A stretch of 64,000 nt of DNA from Acinetobacter lactucae (GTDB taxonomy: Bacteria > Pseudomonadota > Gammaproteobacteria > Pseudomonadales > Moraxellaceae), in contig NZ_LRPE01000013.1 of NCBI RefSeq assembly GCF_001605885.1, positions 109,515 to 173,514 of the forward strand, read 5' to 3'. The notes beneath the pieces are model-generated. The model was not told where the DNA came from. It worked only from the letters and a program-made list of their open reading frames with translations, and made no database searches. Both the position numbers and the translations under genes were made by a program. Shown here piece by piece: positions 48,086 to 59,251 of the stretch (the stretch's first letter is position 1; each line of letters opens with the position of its first letter).

Positions 48086-48739
48086 TTATTGTTTTGCATA
48101 AATGCTGATTTCTACACGGCGGTTTTGTTCACGGCCAGATGCAGTTGAGTTGTCTGCGATCGGGTTAGAAGAACCGTAACCTTGTGCATCGATACGGCTA
48201 GATGGAACACCGCGACCAGCTAAATAGTTTTTAACTGATTGTGCACGTGATTGAGATAACGGAATATTGATAGAGTCATTACCAGTGTTATCTGTATAAC
48301 CAGTTACCAAAATCGCGCTCTTGTTATCTTCAGCCAATGTTTGAGCTACTTTGTCTAAAGTTGCATAGAAGTTTGGCTTGATGTTTGATTTGTTTGTATC
48401 AAAAGTGATGCTACCAGGCATGATCAATTGAACAGAACCATCTGGGTTACGACCAACGTCTACACCAGTACCCGCCATTTGTTGACGAAGTTTTTTCTCT
48501 TTCTGGTCAAGATAGACACCACCAGCGGCACCAAGAACTGCACCAATTGCTGCAGCACGGTTGTTTTGACGGCTAGAGTTTGCATTTGACTTAGAAATAC
48601 CATAACCAGCTGCTGCACCAATTAAAGTACCTAGTGCGGCTTTATCGTATTCAACGCCACCAAGATTATTACCAGTTGTTTGACAACCAGATAATACTAC
48701 TGCTGCCCCTACCACTGTTGAAATAACTAATGCACGCAT
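48086..48739 (-). CDS. OmpA-family lipoprotein (YiaD-like)
   Basis: 217 aa from the ATG at 48739; the upstream ATG at 48754 is less likely because it adds MRRHA before the signal. Lipobox LSGC (Cys19). A glycine-zipper segment (LGTLIGAAAGYGI, IGAVLGAAGGVYL) then the OmpA C-terminal peptidoglycan-binding domain: TFDTNKSNIKP, VTGYTDNTGNDSINIPLSQSRAQSVKNYL, GYGSSNPIADNSTASGREQNRRVEI with the Asp and Arg peptidoglycan contacts. Anchors the envelope to the wall. Single gene. Confidence 0.93.
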   Translation of the reverse strand: MRALVISTVVGAAVVLSGCQTTGNNLGGVEYDKAALGTLIGAAAGYGISKSNANSSRQNNRAAAIGAVLGAAGGVYLDQKEKKLRQQMAGTGVDVGRNPDGSVQLIMPGSITFDTNKSNIKPNFYATLDKVAQTLAEDNKSAILVTGYTDNTGNDSINIPLSQSRAQSVKNYLAGRGVPSSRIDAQGYGSSNPIADNSTASGREQNRRVEISIYAKQ

Positions 48740-48985
48740 TGCATGCCTCCTCACTTTGTGTGTTTTGTTGTCTGGATGAATAATGAAACAAAAAGGAAGT
48801 ATAAAACATTGATATTTTGTTAATAATAAACAGTTTAGTTATGTTTTTGTAATATTTTGATGCACTTTAAGATGCTAGCTCATCACAATTTCTTCATTGT
48901 TGTCTAAGATGTCGTTGTATTTCATATTACGATAGTTATAGTTAAACAACTTTTCTATGGATTTTAGACATTCGGGGTCTTTTAT

Positions 48986-49912
48986 ATGTCAACTGCACCC
49001 AATAAGCAATCTGCGCTAAAAAAAATTACACGTGGACTCACTGTAGGTACAGTCATCACAGGAAGTACTTTTTTTCATGGCCCACCTGTTCTTGCATTAG
49101 GTCTGACCAAGCTATTAAAAAAATCATCAAAAATAGATGAAACTAATATTCAAATTACAAATAGCTGGTTAGGGGTAAATAATTGGCTCATTGACCATGT
49201 TCTACCCAATTTAAAATGGGACATTACCATTGATGAAGGACTTGTTCTGAATATGCAAGGTCGTTATCTCATGACCTGTAATCATCAAAGTTGGGTAGAC
49301 ACGACTGTAAATCAATATTTTGGTTTAACCCGTATGCCCCTTACCCGTTTCTTTACCAAATGGGAACTCATCTTTATTCCTTTTGTTGGACAAGCATTTA
49401 AAATTTTAGGCTTCCCAATGATGAAACGTCACACTAAAGAACAGATTGCAAAAAATCCTGAGCTTAAAGACCGTGACATGATGGAAGCACGTAAAGCCTG
49501 TGAACAACTTTTAAGTCAGCCCTTCACATTATTAAATTATTTGGAAGGAACTCGTTTTACTCAAGAAAAACATGACCAGCAAAAATCGCCATATAAGCAT
49601 TTGCTAAAACCCAAAGCAGGCGGCTTGGCACTTGCATTAAATATCTTGGGTGACAAAATCGATGCTTTGGTTGATATGACTATCGTCTATCCTGACGGCG
49701 TACCGGGCTATAGCAACTTCTGGCTTGGCGATGTTTCAAAAATTGCAGTCAACTTACGTAAAATTGAAATTCCAGACTGGGTGCTTGGCGGCAACTATGA
49801 AGATGACGCGGCTTATCGTGAACGTTTTCAGCAATGGGTCCATGACATTTGGACCGAAAAAGATCAACTTATTGAGCAAATGAAATCTCAATATACCACT
49901 GCAAATATTTAA
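48986..49912 (+). CDS. PlsC-type acyltransferase (YihG-like)
   Basis: 308 aa. A hydrophobic N-terminal segment (about 15-38), the HX4D box CNHQSWVDT, the family R/FTKWELIFIPFVG block, a glycerol-binding LNYLEGTRFT box (LEGTR in place of FPEGTR) and a VDMTIVYPDGVPGY end. Inner-membrane lysophospholipid acyltransferase of the YihG group, involved in phospholipid acyl-chain setting. Followed after 16 bases by the membrane protein at 49929. Confidence 0.88.
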   Translation: MSTAPNKQSALKKITRGLTVGTVITGSTFFHGPPVLALGLTKLLKKSSKIDETNIQITNSWLGVNNWLIDHVLPNLKWDITIDEGLVLNMQGRYLMTCNHQSWVDTTVNQYFGLTRMPLTRFFTKWELIFIPFVGQAFKILGFPMMKRHTKEQIAKNPELKDRDMMEARKACEQLLSQPFTLLNYLEGTRFTQEKHDQQKSPYKHLLKPKAGGLALALNILGDKIDALVDMTIVYPDGVPGYSNFWLGDVSKIAVNLRKIEIPDWVLGGNYEDDAAYRERFQQWVHDIWTEKDQLIEQMKSQYTTANI

Positions 49913-49928
49913 GAAAGCACTCGTTATT

Positions 49929-50975
49929 ATGCAAAACAGTTCTGGGAAAAAAACCAAATACCATCATGTAGATCCAAACAGTCTTTCATTTAAGCTGTTT
50001 TTGGTCTACGACATTTTTATGGTGTTTATTATCATTTTTAACCTGTTCTGTCTTGCTACTAATTTCTTTTTAATGAGCAGTATTGGGGCATGGTTCTTTG
50101 AACATATTCACTTGCCCCAAGTACTCAGTTTTTATCGTACTACACTGCATCCGTGGGTGATCACATCAGAAGCTTGGTTTATTGGTTTTTTAATTGTTGA
50201 GTTGCTTGTGCGTTGGGCTATTGCAATCATCAATAAGCACCATAAGCGTTGGTTCTTTTTCCCGTTTATTCACTGGTATGAAATTTTAGCAATTATTCCC
50301 CAGCTCCGTTTTTTACGTTTATTCCGCGCCGCGATTATTGCTTACCGTTTACATGAGTTGGGCTATCCAGTTGTTCCGGAAAGTTGGCGGAAAACTGGGC
50401 TATTTTACTATCGCGTCGTAATGGAAGAATTATCTGACCGCGTTGTAATTACCGTGATTGATGGCATTAGATATGAACTTGAAACCAGTTCTAGTCATAA
50501 ACAGATTATTCACGACTTGGTTAATCATCATCGTGAACAATTTACTGTCGCTCTAACCGCATTATTACAAGAATCTTTAGCGACTGCTTTAAAAGAACAA
50601 AAGCCTGCTATTACAAAAGGTGTGGGCAAAATTGTAGATCAAGCTATTATTGATACACCTGAGCTAACTCAATTATTACGCTTAATTCCGTTAGTCGGCG
50701 GTCGTATTGAACAGCAAATTCAAAGCATTGGTCAAAGATTAGGTGAAAATATTAGTGCAGGTTTAATTGAGCCTTTAATTGAGGGATCACCAAACAGTCC
50801 AAACCCCACGTACCAATTAATTTCTCAAAGAGTAAGTGAAATAAATATTAATAATCGTCAGCTTGAACAATTGGTTGAATCTGTCGTGTTCGAGACATTG
50901 GAGTCTGTACGTAAACAAGTCAAGGTCAAACAATGGCAACAAACCCTTGCGGAGTATGATCGAATCAAAGAATAA
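49929..50975 (+). CDS. Membrane protein with N-terminal TM region and helical C-terminus, function unknown
   Basis: 348 aa. Three to four hydrophobic segments in the first 130 residues (about 24-50, 75-95, 105-120), followed by a charged FLRLFRAAIIAYRLHELG segment. The layout of this N-part resembles the first helices of a voltage-gated ion-channel unit, but no pore filter is seen. Residues 150-348 are soluble and amphipathic with repeated Gly-Lys-Ile-Val and Leu-rich helices. Likely co-transcribed with the upstream acyltransferase. No family assignment. Confidence 0.72.
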   Translation: MQNSSGKKTKYHHVDPNSLSFKLFLVYDIFMVFIIIFNLFCLATNFFLMSSIGAWFFEHIHLPQVLSFYRTTLHPWVITSEAWFIGFLIVELLVRWAIAIINKHHKRWFFFPFIHWYEILAIIPQLRFLRLFRAAIIAYRLHELGYPVVPESWRKTGLFYYRVVMEELSDRVVITVIDGIRYELETSSSHKQIIHDLVNHHREQFTVALTALLQESLATALKEQKPAITKGVGKIVDQAIIDTPELTQLLRLIPLVGGRIEQQIQSIGQRLGENISAGLIEPLIEGSPNSPNPTYQLISQRVSEININNRQLEQLVESVVFETLESVRKQVKVKQWQQTLAEYDRIKE

Positions 50976-51095
50976 GCATTTATTTAATTTTTTATGAATC
51001 ACGCTAGAGAATTGGCACGAATTGTTCTAGCATTTGCCCTATTTACAATAAACTTAACGATATTACAGCTCGTTTAACGCCTTGAAGGAAGACTT

Positions 51096-51824
51096 ATGGC
51101 TGATATACGGATTACCGGCAGAATGGTTAACTTTAGCAGGATAACCTTCGATACCAATGATCATGATGTGATCCGCCAGCAATTATCAAATATTTTAAAT
51201 GAAGGTTCCTATCAGGGAACTTTAGTGATTATTGACAGTACAGTTGAGCAAGAATTAATTGCATTAATTCAACTTCTGGTGAGCTTAGGTTTACAACCAA
51301 TGGCGGTAATCGACGGTATTTTAGGAGATGAAGCTCGCGCTATTCAATTCCCTGTTTTACCGGCAGATCAACCCTTACAGCGCATTAAAGCGACAGCTGA
51401 ACAAGTTGCTATTGTGGAAAAACCTGCTACCGCCCCTGCCTCGTCTTCAGCAGAAACAAAAAAACCACTAAACAAGATAGCGGTCGCTCATATTACCTCT
51501 TATCATGATGAAATTTTGCGTACAGGCCAATCCCTTGTACAAGATAACGGCGATATTATTTTAAAGGCTGGCATGAATAGTGGTTCCGAGGTGATCGCTT
51601 CAGGAAATATACATATTTATGGCACAGTTCGTGGTAGAGTCATTGCTGGTGCGGGCGGGCACGCAGCTGCACGCATTTTTTGCCAATCTTTAGAGGCTGA
51701 GCTCGTTTCCATTGCCGGAACGTATTGTGTCGCAGATGATATCCCTAAACATGTGGTAAAAAAACCAGTACATATTTATTTAAATGAAAAGCAAGAGCTT
51801 GAATTTGAAGCTCTAGAACTTTAA
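51096..51824 (+). CDS. minC: Septum-site determining protein MinC
   Basis: 242 aa. N-domain (about 5-100), a Pro/Ala/Ser linker ([13 protein letters not shown]), and a C-terminal right-handed beta-helix with [45 protein letters not shown] and [16 protein letters not shown]. It inhibits FtsZ assembly away from midcell. First gene of minCDE. An AAGGAAG ribosome binding site precedes the ATG. Confidence 0.95.
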   Translation: MADIRITGRMVNFSRITFDTNDHDVIRQQLSNILNEGSYQGTLVIIDSTVEQELIALIQLLVSLGLQPMAVIDGILGDEARAIQFPVLPADQPLQRIKATAEQVAIVEKPATAPASSSAETKKPLNKIAVAHITSYHDEILRTGQSLVQDNGDIILKAGMNSGSEVIASGNIHIYGTVRGRVIAGAGGHAAARIFCQSLEAELVSIAGTYCVADDIPKHVVKKPVHIYLNEKQELEFEALEL

Positions 51825-51890
51825 TTTATTAAGCAAATCACCAAAAAACAGCCCTTTTAAGGGTGTATGACCATAATAGGAGTGGATTCG

Positions 51891-52703
51891 GTGGCCAAAA
51901 TTGTTGTCGTAACATCAGGCAAAGGTGGTGTAGGTAAAACTACAACGAGCGCATCTTTTGCAACAGGTTTAGCCCTTCGTGGTCATAAAACTGTTGTGAT
52001 TGATTTTGATGTAGGCTTACGTAACCTTGATTTGATTATGGGTTGTGAGCGTCGTGTTGTTTATGATTTTGTTAATGTTATTAATAATGAAGCACGTCTG
52101 CAGCAAGCCCTTATTCGCGATAAAGATATCGAAAACCTTTATATTTTACCGGCTTCACAAACACGTGATAAAGATGCGTTGAGCGACGAAGGTGTTGCTC
52201 GTGTTATTGATGAGCTATCTCAAGAATTTGATTACATCATTTGTGACTCACCTGCAGGGATCGAGCGTGGCGCGATTTTAGCCATGTATCATGCAGATGA
52301 AGCAATTATTGTAACAAACCCTGAAATCTCTTCAGTACGTGACTCTGACCGTATTATTGGTATGTTAGATAGCAAAACCAAGAAAGTTGAACACAACGAA
52401 GGGCGCATACGTAAACATTTATGTATTACACGTTTTAACCCGGAACGTGCTGACCGTCAGGAAATGCTGACAATTGATGATATTTCTAAAGATATTTTAC
52501 GCGTACCGACATTAGGTGTTATTCCAGAATGTCCAAGTGTATTACAAGCATCAAACGAGGGTAAGCCAGTTATTCTGTATTCAGAAACTAAAGCTGGTCA
52601 GGGGTATGATGATTTGGTTGCACGCTTCCTTGGCGAAGACCGTCCTTATCGACACATCACAGCTCAACCTAAAGGCTGGTTAGCACGACTATTTGGAGCG
52701 TAG
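51891..52703 (+). CDS. minD: Septum-site determining ATPase MinD
   Basis: 270 aa from GTG 51891 with an AGGAG eight bases before; an in-frame ATG at 51867 would add eight residues before the conserved start. Deviant Walker A SGKGGVGKTT (8-17), GLRNLDLIMGCERRVVYDFVNV and DYIICDSPAGIERGA. C-terminal amphipathic membrane-targeting helix GWLARLFGA. It recruits MinC and oscillates with MinE. minE starts 2 bases later. Confidence 0.97.
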   Translation: MAKIVVVTSGKGGVGKTTTSASFATGLALRGHKTVVIDFDVGLRNLDLIMGCERRVVYDFVNVINNEARLQQALIRDKDIENLYILPASQTRDKDALSDEGVARVIDELSQEFDYIICDSPAGIERGAILAMYHADEAIIVTNPEISSVRDSDRIIGMLDSKTKKVEHNEGRIRKHLCITRFNPERADRQEMLTIDDISKDILRVPTLGVIPECPSVLQASNEGKPVILYSETKAGQGYDDLVARFLGEDRPYRHITAQPKGWLARLFGA

Positions 52704-52705
52704 AT

Positions 52706-52978
52706 ATGGCAGGATTCTGGAGTAAATTATTTAGCAGCGAAGAAAAACCATCAAGTGCTCAAACTGCCAAAGATCGTTTGAAAGTTATTGTTGCTTCTGA
52801 ACAAGGTTTAGGCCGTCGTTTAAGCCAAGACAAAATTGATCAGATGAAAAAAGAAATCATGCAGGTGGTTAGTCGTTATGTTAGCGGTGTAGGTGAACAG
52901 CATATTCAAATGCAAGTTCGCTCTGAAGCTAATATCGAAATGTTAGAAATGAATATCAATTTACCTGAAGAACGATAA
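52706..52978 (+). CDS. minE: Cell-division topological specificity factor MinE
   Basis: 90 aa. Membrane-touching N-terminus MAGFWSKLFSS, the MinD-stimulating helix TAKDRLKVIVASE and the dimer beta-strands. Terminator follows directly. Last gene of minCDE. Confidence 0.96.
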   Translation: MAGFWSKLFSSEEKPSSAQTAKDRLKVIVASEQGLGRRLSQDKIDQMKKEIMQVVSRYVSGVGEQHIQMQVRSEANIEMLEMNINLPEER

Positions 52979-53010
52979 TTCTATTTCTGACTATTCAATA
53001 AATCAGAATC

Positions 53011-53044
53011 AAGGCAAAATAACGCAAGTTATTTTGCCTTTTTT
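53011..53044 (+). terminator. Terminator of minCDE
   Basis: AAGGCAAAATAAC/GTTATTTTGCCTT perfect 13-bp stem followed by TTTT. Confidence 0.9.
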
Positions 53045-53061
53045 AAAATGAGGAGATTGTC

Positions 53062-53349
53062 ATGGCATTATCACAGCCAGCAACTTTCAATGAAGAATGG
53101 TCCGATGAGCGTGTTTTTGCCTACCTCAACCAACTTCCTCCAAGTGGTGTGAATGCAGATTTTCATGTGCTCTACCATGCTTTCAAACATATGCGCCCAA
53201 CAGACTATGAGCGACTACTAACGCAATTTATTGCAGACGGACGCGATATTAATGCCAAAGACCCTGAAGGCCAACGCATCCACGACGTAATTGCTAAGTT
53301 TCCGCGTCAATCGGCACCATTTTTAGAAGTTCTAGCAAAGTTTGCTTAG
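53062..53349 (+). CDS. PA4642-family small protein
   Basis: 95 aa, soluble, with an AGGAG ribosome binding site 10 bases before the ATG. Pattern EEWSDERVFAYLNQLPPSGVNADFHVLYHAFKHMRPTDYERLL...INAKDPEGQ matches the PA4642-type proteins of pseudomonads and Acinetobacter. The function is not known. The helix-rich shape suggests a protein-binding or regulatory role; nothing more can be said. Confidence 0.8.
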   Translation: MALSQPATFNEEWSDERVFAYLNQLPPSGVNADFHVLYHAFKHMRPTDYERLLTQFIADGRDINAKDPEGQRIHDVIAKFPRQSAPFLEVLAKFA

Positions 53350-53493
53350 TTTTTCTATTGAATAAAACTGCATAATTTATTTTAGTAAAACTTAAGAAAT
53401 AGATTATGTGGTTTATTCAATTACCTAAATTATTTACATTTATTACAAATAATCTTAAAGTCATAAACACCATTTCATTCTAAATATAAATTT

Positions 53494-54018
53494 ATGAACC
53501 CAGAATCTGTTAATTTAAGACAAACTCAACCCATCCAATCAAATCATATAGAAAATTTAAAAATTATTAGTGTTAATAAGATTATCTTTCTATCCATAAT
53601 TTCCTTGGGCTTATACCCAATTTGGTGGATGTTTAAAGCATGGCGATTTTTTCTAATCAAAGATAATTTAAATATTATGCCCGCTGCTCGTGCAATTTTT
53701 TCTATACTCTTTTTATATTCACTATTTAATCACATAAAAAAATATGCAAAAGAACAAGGGTATCCAAATGATTTCTCTTCAGGTTGGATGTATCTAGGAT
53801 ATCTCATTACATCTTTACTGGTTCGCCTACCTGATCCTTACTGGCTTATCTCTCTCTGCAGCATTATATTTTTAATCCCAGCCTTTAAAGCGTTGAACTA
53901 TGCACAAAAACAATTAAATACGACAATTGAGCAAGAAAAATTCAATACACCTCAAATCATTTTAATTATTATAGGATCTATCATGTGGCTACTGATTTTT
54001 ATCAGTTTTTTTATATAA
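53494..54018 (+). CDS. Putative four-TM membrane protein (DUF4234-like)
   Basis: 174 aa with hydrophobic segments near 28-48, 66-80, 100-135 and 150-173. The NKIIFLSIISLGLYPIWWMFKAWRFF motif is the 'GLYPIYW' signature of small integral membrane proteins that resemble DUF4234. AT-rich coding sequence and weak ribosome binding site; possibly transferred or fast-evolving. Function unknown. Confidence 0.7.
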   Translation: MNPESVNLRQTQPIQSNHIENLKIISVNKIIFLSIISLGLYPIWWMFKAWRFFLIKDNLNIMPAARAIFSILFLYSLFNHIKKYAKEQGYPNDFSSGWMYLGYLITSLLVRLPDPYWLISLCSIIFLIPAFKALNYAQKQLNTTIEQEKFNTPQIILIIIGSIMWLLIFISFFI

Positions 54019-54050
54019 GCCCAATACAAGCAATCTAAAATTTACTCATT

Positions 54051-54078
54051 AAAAAAGCCTCTTAAAGAGGCTTTTTTC
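54051..54078. terminator. Bidirectional terminator
   Basis: AAAAAAGCCTCTT/AGAGGCTTTTTT hairpin between the convergent genes at 53494 and 54089. Confidence 0.88.
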
Positions 54079-54088
54079 TTATCTAGGC

Positions 54089-54709
54089 TTATCGATTGCC
54101 AATCAGGAAAATGCCAAATACGGTAAAAATGCCACCCGAAATACCATCAATCCATTTTGAAAAATTACGATAAGCTGCTCTGAAACTCGGTAATGAAAAA
54201 ATAAAAGTCACAAAGCAGAACCATAAAATTGTTTCGACTGTGACGATAATAAAGAGTAGCCAGTGAACCTGATCAAGTTGAGGATTGGCTAAAAATAAAG
54301 AGAAAACACTACCAAAATAAATAACCGCTTTCGGATTTGATAGATTGGTTATCAGGCCTTTAATAAAAAATAAGTAAGGTGCTTTTGGGAGCTCAACAGC
54401 AACATTGCCCTCTTGCTGATTTTTTGAAAAAGCCGAACGTAGCATCTGATAGCCCAACCAGCATAGATATAAGCCACCAGCAATGAGCAACCCTTGCTTT
54501 AACCAAGCCATTTTTTCAAAGATAAGATTTAATCCCATCAGTGCCAAACAAGCCCAAAACATAACACCTGCCGTTATACCAGCAACAACTAGCATAGCAT
54601 CTTTACGAGAACGACTAATGGCAGTTTGAGATACAAGAAAAAAATCAGGCCCGGGAGTAATAAGTGCGCAAAAGTGGATAAAGGCTAAAGTAATCAGAGC
54701 TAATAACAT
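54089..54709 (-). CDS. LysE/RhtB-family amino-acid exporter
   Basis: 206 aa, six hydrophobic segments. Signature at the N-terminus: FIHFCALITPGPDFFLVSQTAISRSRKDAMLVVAGITAGVMFW. RhtB/LysE family members export amino acids such as threonine, homoserine or lysine. Substrate unknown. Single gene with an AGGAGA ribosome binding site. Confidence 0.9.
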   Translation of the reverse strand: MLLALITLAFIHFCALITPGPDFFLVSQTAISRSRKDAMLVVAGITAGVMFWACLALMGLNLIFEKMAWLKQGLLIAGGLYLCWLGYQMLRSAFSKNQQEGNVAVELPKAPYLFFIKGLITNLSNPKAVIYFGSVFSLFLANPQLDQVHWLLFIIVTVETILWFCFVTFIFSLPSFRAAYRNFSKWIDGISGGIFTVFGIFLIGNR

Positions 54710-54824
54710 GTCTTTCTCCTGATTTAATTCATTGTTATTTATTTAGGGAAAATACATTAGCATTTTTTACTAGACGATAAAATCTTTAAGTCATTTATCA
54801 ATAGGTCCACTTTTATTTAAGTTA

Positions 54825-54849
54825 TAAAAAAAGCCTCCGAAGAGGCTTA
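54825..54849 (-). terminator. Terminator after ftsK
   Basis: AAGCCTC CGA AGAGGCTT hairpin with T run on the minus strand, 12 bases past the ftsK stop. Confidence 0.85.
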
Positions 54850-54861
54850 AATGATATTGTC

Positions 54862-57800
54862 TTAAACTAGAATATCCCGTTTACCATTAGGGCCCATTGA
54901 GCTCACAATGCCGTTCTCTTCCATTTGATCAATGATACGAGCGGCACGGTTATAACCAAGGCTAAACTTGCGCTGTAGCGAAGATGTAGACGCTTTTCGA
55001 GTCTCGAGAACGAATGACACACACTGGTCATAGAGTGCATCTCGGTCAGAACCACCCTCACCCTCTTCAAAGCCACGTGATGCTGGCTCCTCATCAAATG
55101 GAGTCAAGATTTCATCAATATAGTCGGGCTCACCACGCTCACGCCAAGCGTCACAGATACGGTTTACTTCATCATCACTAATGAATGCACCATGCACACG
55201 TTCTGGCTCAATTTTACCAGGGCCTAAGAACAGCATATCACCATGACCAAGCAAATCTTCTGCGCCACCTGCATCCAAAATTGTGCGCGAGTCAATTTTA
55301 CTGTTTACACGTAATGCTACACGCGTTGGAATATTGGCTTTAATCAAACCGGTAATAACATCAACAGATGGACGTTGAGTTGCAAGCAATAGGTGAATAC
55401 CGGCAGCACGAGATTTTTGCGCCAAACGGGTAATCATTTCCTCTGCTTTTTTACCCACTTGCATAATCATGTCGGCGAACTCATCCGCAACAATCACAAT
55501 AGATGGTAATGGTGTTAAACGAGGTGCTCGTTCTTGTGTCGCAGAATCACTTGGCTTCCAAGTCGGATCAATTAAGTCTTCACCATTCGCAATCGCTTCT
55601 TCAACTTTACGGTTGTAGTCACTTAATTTACGAATTTTCAAGAACGACATAAGTTTATAACGACGCTCCATTTCATTCACACACCAGTTCAAAGCACTTA
55701 CCGCATCTTTCATGTCAGTAACGACTGGAGTTAATAAATGTGGAATATCATTATAGTTTGCAAGTTCCAACTGCTTTGGATCGATTAAAATTAAACGTAA
55801 TTGGTCAGGCGTATATTTAAGTAACATCGATAAAATCATCGAGTTGACCGCAACCGATTTACCAGAACCTGTCGTACCAGCAACCAACATATGTGGTGCT
55901 TTCGCTAAATCAGTGAGTACAGGATTACCTGAAATATCTTTACCCATCGCCATACTAATTAATGCACTTGGGTCTCGATATGTCGGTGTTTCCAACAACT
56001 CAATCAAACGTACCATTTCACGGGCACTGTTTGGCACTTCAATACCAATATATGGTTTACCAGGAATGACTTCCACCACACGGACAGATGCCATCGACAT
56101 TGAACGCGCCAAGTCACGCGAGATATTCGTTACCTTAGAAGCTTTAACACCCGGCGCCAAATCTAACTCAAAGCGAGTTACAACTGGTCCTGGTTGAGCC
56201 TCTACCACCTGTGCTTTAACGTTAAATTCTTGCAATTTAATTTCAAGCAATTCAGACAAACGTGAAAGTTGCTCTTCAGTAAAGTTGACTTTCTTATTCG
56301 GATCGACCTTATCAAGTAGGTCAAGGCCCGGTAAAGTTGGTAAATCCAAACGCTTCTTAGCAACTTGCATTGCACGAGACATTGGGCGGCCTGATGCATC
56401 TGTTAACGGCGCATCAAAATCGAAATCGTCTTCATCAAAATCAGAATTTTCCTGCGGTTTTCCAGCAGTCTCCTGCCAAGCTTCAATAAACTCTTCTTTT
56501 GAAAGTTTGTCGGCCTGAATAGTCGTTTGGATAGGAGCTTTTACAAATGCTGAAGATTGCGCATAACTACTTACTCTTACAGACTCTACTGGAGCAATGT
56601 CTTCATCTATTAATAAATCATCAAAATCTTCAAAAATTTGTTCGTTTGACAAATTTTTAGGTGACTGATTTAAATTTGAAATATTTGAAGATGTTTCACT
56701 CGCAATATTAACGGATTGCGAAGTTGGTTCTGCTTCTATATGTTGATCTTGAACAAACGGTGTATGTACATCTGTTGCAGTTTTACTGTTTGGAACCGCA
56801 GCAAGCAGTTCATCAAAAATCTCATCATCATTCCAATCAAGACCATGTAAGTCTTGTTTAGATGTAGGCTGAGTCTGATTGACTTGAGAAATTGTTTGCT
56901 GAAATTGCTCACGAGCAGGCACTTGCTCTATCTCTGTCGAATCATCAGCTGCTCTTAAAAGTGCATCAATTTCTTGCTTATGACTCGCATCATCACGCTG
57001 TAAAGCACGCCATACTTCACCAGTCGCAACTAAACGTTGGCTATCTCGTTCAAGTTTATGGGCCTGTTCAAGCGTATGCTCAAAGTTTTGAGTGTTTGTA
57101 ATTGGTGTATCTACTACAGGTTCAGGACGGCTCTGCTCTTTCGCTAGCACGTCTGCAAATAAACGCTCAGCAACTGCATCATGTCGTGTTGTTGTTTGCG
57201 GTTGAGCTGTTTCAGATGGAACTGGTGCTTCTTTCTCATCTGGAGTATTCACATTTATTTCAGAATTTTGTGCAACTTTAACCGCAGCCGCCTTGTTAGC
57301 AGGTTGCGTTGTTAAATCATAATCCGACTCATTCGGAGATACGTTCTTATAAAATAAATCTTGTAAATAACTTGGTGTGGCTTTGAGCGTAATCCATGTT
57401 TTATTCCATTGCACCCCAAATGCAAGAGTAAATAACACTACTCCGAAAACCAGTAAAAATAAGGTTGCACCGTAAATCGTTAACAATTGAGATAGGCTTT
57501 GACCTAACTCATAACCAATAATTCCCCCAGCTGCATTATCTAAAGTATCTGCCGGCACATTCCAGTGTAAATAAAGTAGGCTAGATACAACTAAAATTAA
57601 GAAGAATTGTGCAGCATAACGAAATGGGCGGTTTAAGAAACTACGTGGCCACCAAACCTGAATTGCTTCAATGAAAAGGAAAATTGGAATAAGCAAACTT
57701 GCCCATCCTAAAAAACCAAACAGCAAATCTGCAATCCATGCGCCAGCAATACCACTTGCATTGGATACTTGCTGAGTATCACTGGAAATATGCATCCAGC

Positions 57801-57912
57801 CCGGATCAAATGGTGTATATGTTACTGTCGCGAGGAACATATAAATACCAAAAGAAACCAAGAATAATGTCATCAATAAGCGCTGTGCATAAACACTTGA
57901 CACCGCAGTCAT
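54862..57912 (-). CDS. ftsK: DNA translocase FtsK
   Basis: 1016 aa. N-terminal four-TM septal anchor (about 10-165), a long low-complexity acidic/Gln linker (about 190-510), then the motor: VVTRFELDLAPGVKASKV, Walker A GTTGSGKSVAVN, Walker B SIVIVADEFADMIM, ATQRPSVDVITGLIKANIPTRVALRV. The gamma winged-helix (SLQRKFSLGYNRAARIIDQMEENGIV) reads KOPS sites. Pumps chromosome ends and activates Xer recombination at dif. Linker is longer than average. Divergent from trxB as in E. coli order lrp-ftsK-trxB. Confidence 0.97.
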   Translation of the reverse strand: MTAVSSVYAQRLLMTLFLVSFGIYMFLATVTYTPFDPGWMHISSDTQQVSNASGIAGAWIADLLFGFLGWASLLIPIFLFIEAIQVWWPRSFLNRPFRYAAQFFLILVVSSLLYLHWNVPADTLDNAAGGIIGYELGQSLSQLLTIYGATLFLLVFGVVLFTLAFGVQWNKTWITLKATPSYLQDLFYKNVSPNESDYDLTTQPANKAAAVKVAQNSEINVNTPDEKEAPVPSETAQPQTTTRHDAVAERLFADVLAKEQSRPEPVVDTPITNTQNFEHTLEQAHKLERDSQRLVATGEVWRALQRDDASHKQEIDALLRAADDSTEIEQVPAREQFQQTISQVNQTQPTSKQDLHGLDWNDDEIFDELLAAVPNSKTATDVHTPFVQDQHIEAEPTSQSVNIASETSSNISNLNQSPKNLSNEQIFEDFDDLLIDEDIAPVESVRVSSYAQSSAFVKAPIQTTIQADKLSKEEFIEAWQETAGKPQENSDFDEDDFDFDAPLTDASGRPMSRAMQVAKKRLDLPTLPGLDLLDKVDPNKKVNFTEEQLSRLSELLEIKLQEFNVKAQVVEAQPGPVVTRFELDLAPGVKASKVTNISRDLARSMSMASVRVVEVIPGKPYIGIEVPNSAREMVRLIELLETPTYRDPSALISMAMGKDISGNPVLTDLAKAPHMLVAGTTGSGKSVAVNSMILSMLLKYTPDQLRLILIDPKQLELANYNDIPHLLTPVVTDMKDAVSALNWCVNEMERRYKLMSFLKIRKLSDYNRKVEEAIANGEDLIDPTWKPSDSATQERAPRLTPLPSIVIVADEFADMIMQVGKKAEEMITRLAQKSRAAGIHLLLATQRPSVDVITGLIKANIPTRVALRVNSKIDSRTILDAGGAEDLLGHGDMLFLGPGKIEPERVHGAFISDDEVNRICDAWRERGEPDYIDEILTPFDEEPASRGFEEGEGGSDRDALYDQCVSFVLETRKASTSSLQRKFSLGYNRAARIIDQMEENGIVSSMGPNGKRDILV

Positions 57913-58166
57913 ATACTGTCCTGTAACCCATTTAATTATTGGTTTAGAGATGTGAAGAACTACATTTTAGATCTTCAACGAATGAACTTTATATTATGCA
58001 CTTGTTCTTACAAAAAAGGTGCATGATTCTTTACAGTTGTTGTTAACATAAGGCACTTCTATATTGTTATATAACTTAATTCGATTGACCTGATCAATAT
58101 TATCCACATCGATTTCACGCTATTGGTCGGTAAATTCACGTATAATTTTCAAAATTCTCGAAATAA

Positions 58167-59129
<963 letters not shown>

Positions 59130-59150
59130 ATCATAGATTTCTAGAATTTT

Positions 59151-59182
59151 AAAACAGCCGTTCTTATAACGGCTGTTTTTTT
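59151..59182 (+). terminator. Terminator of trxB
   Basis: AAAACAGCCGTT/AACGGCTGTTTT perfect stem, followed by more Ts. Confidence 0.9.
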
Positions 59183-59251
59183 AAAATAATGACTAGCTGA
59201 CATATATTAATTTTTATAGCATAACCTTTAAGCTCATCTTATTTTATTTTT

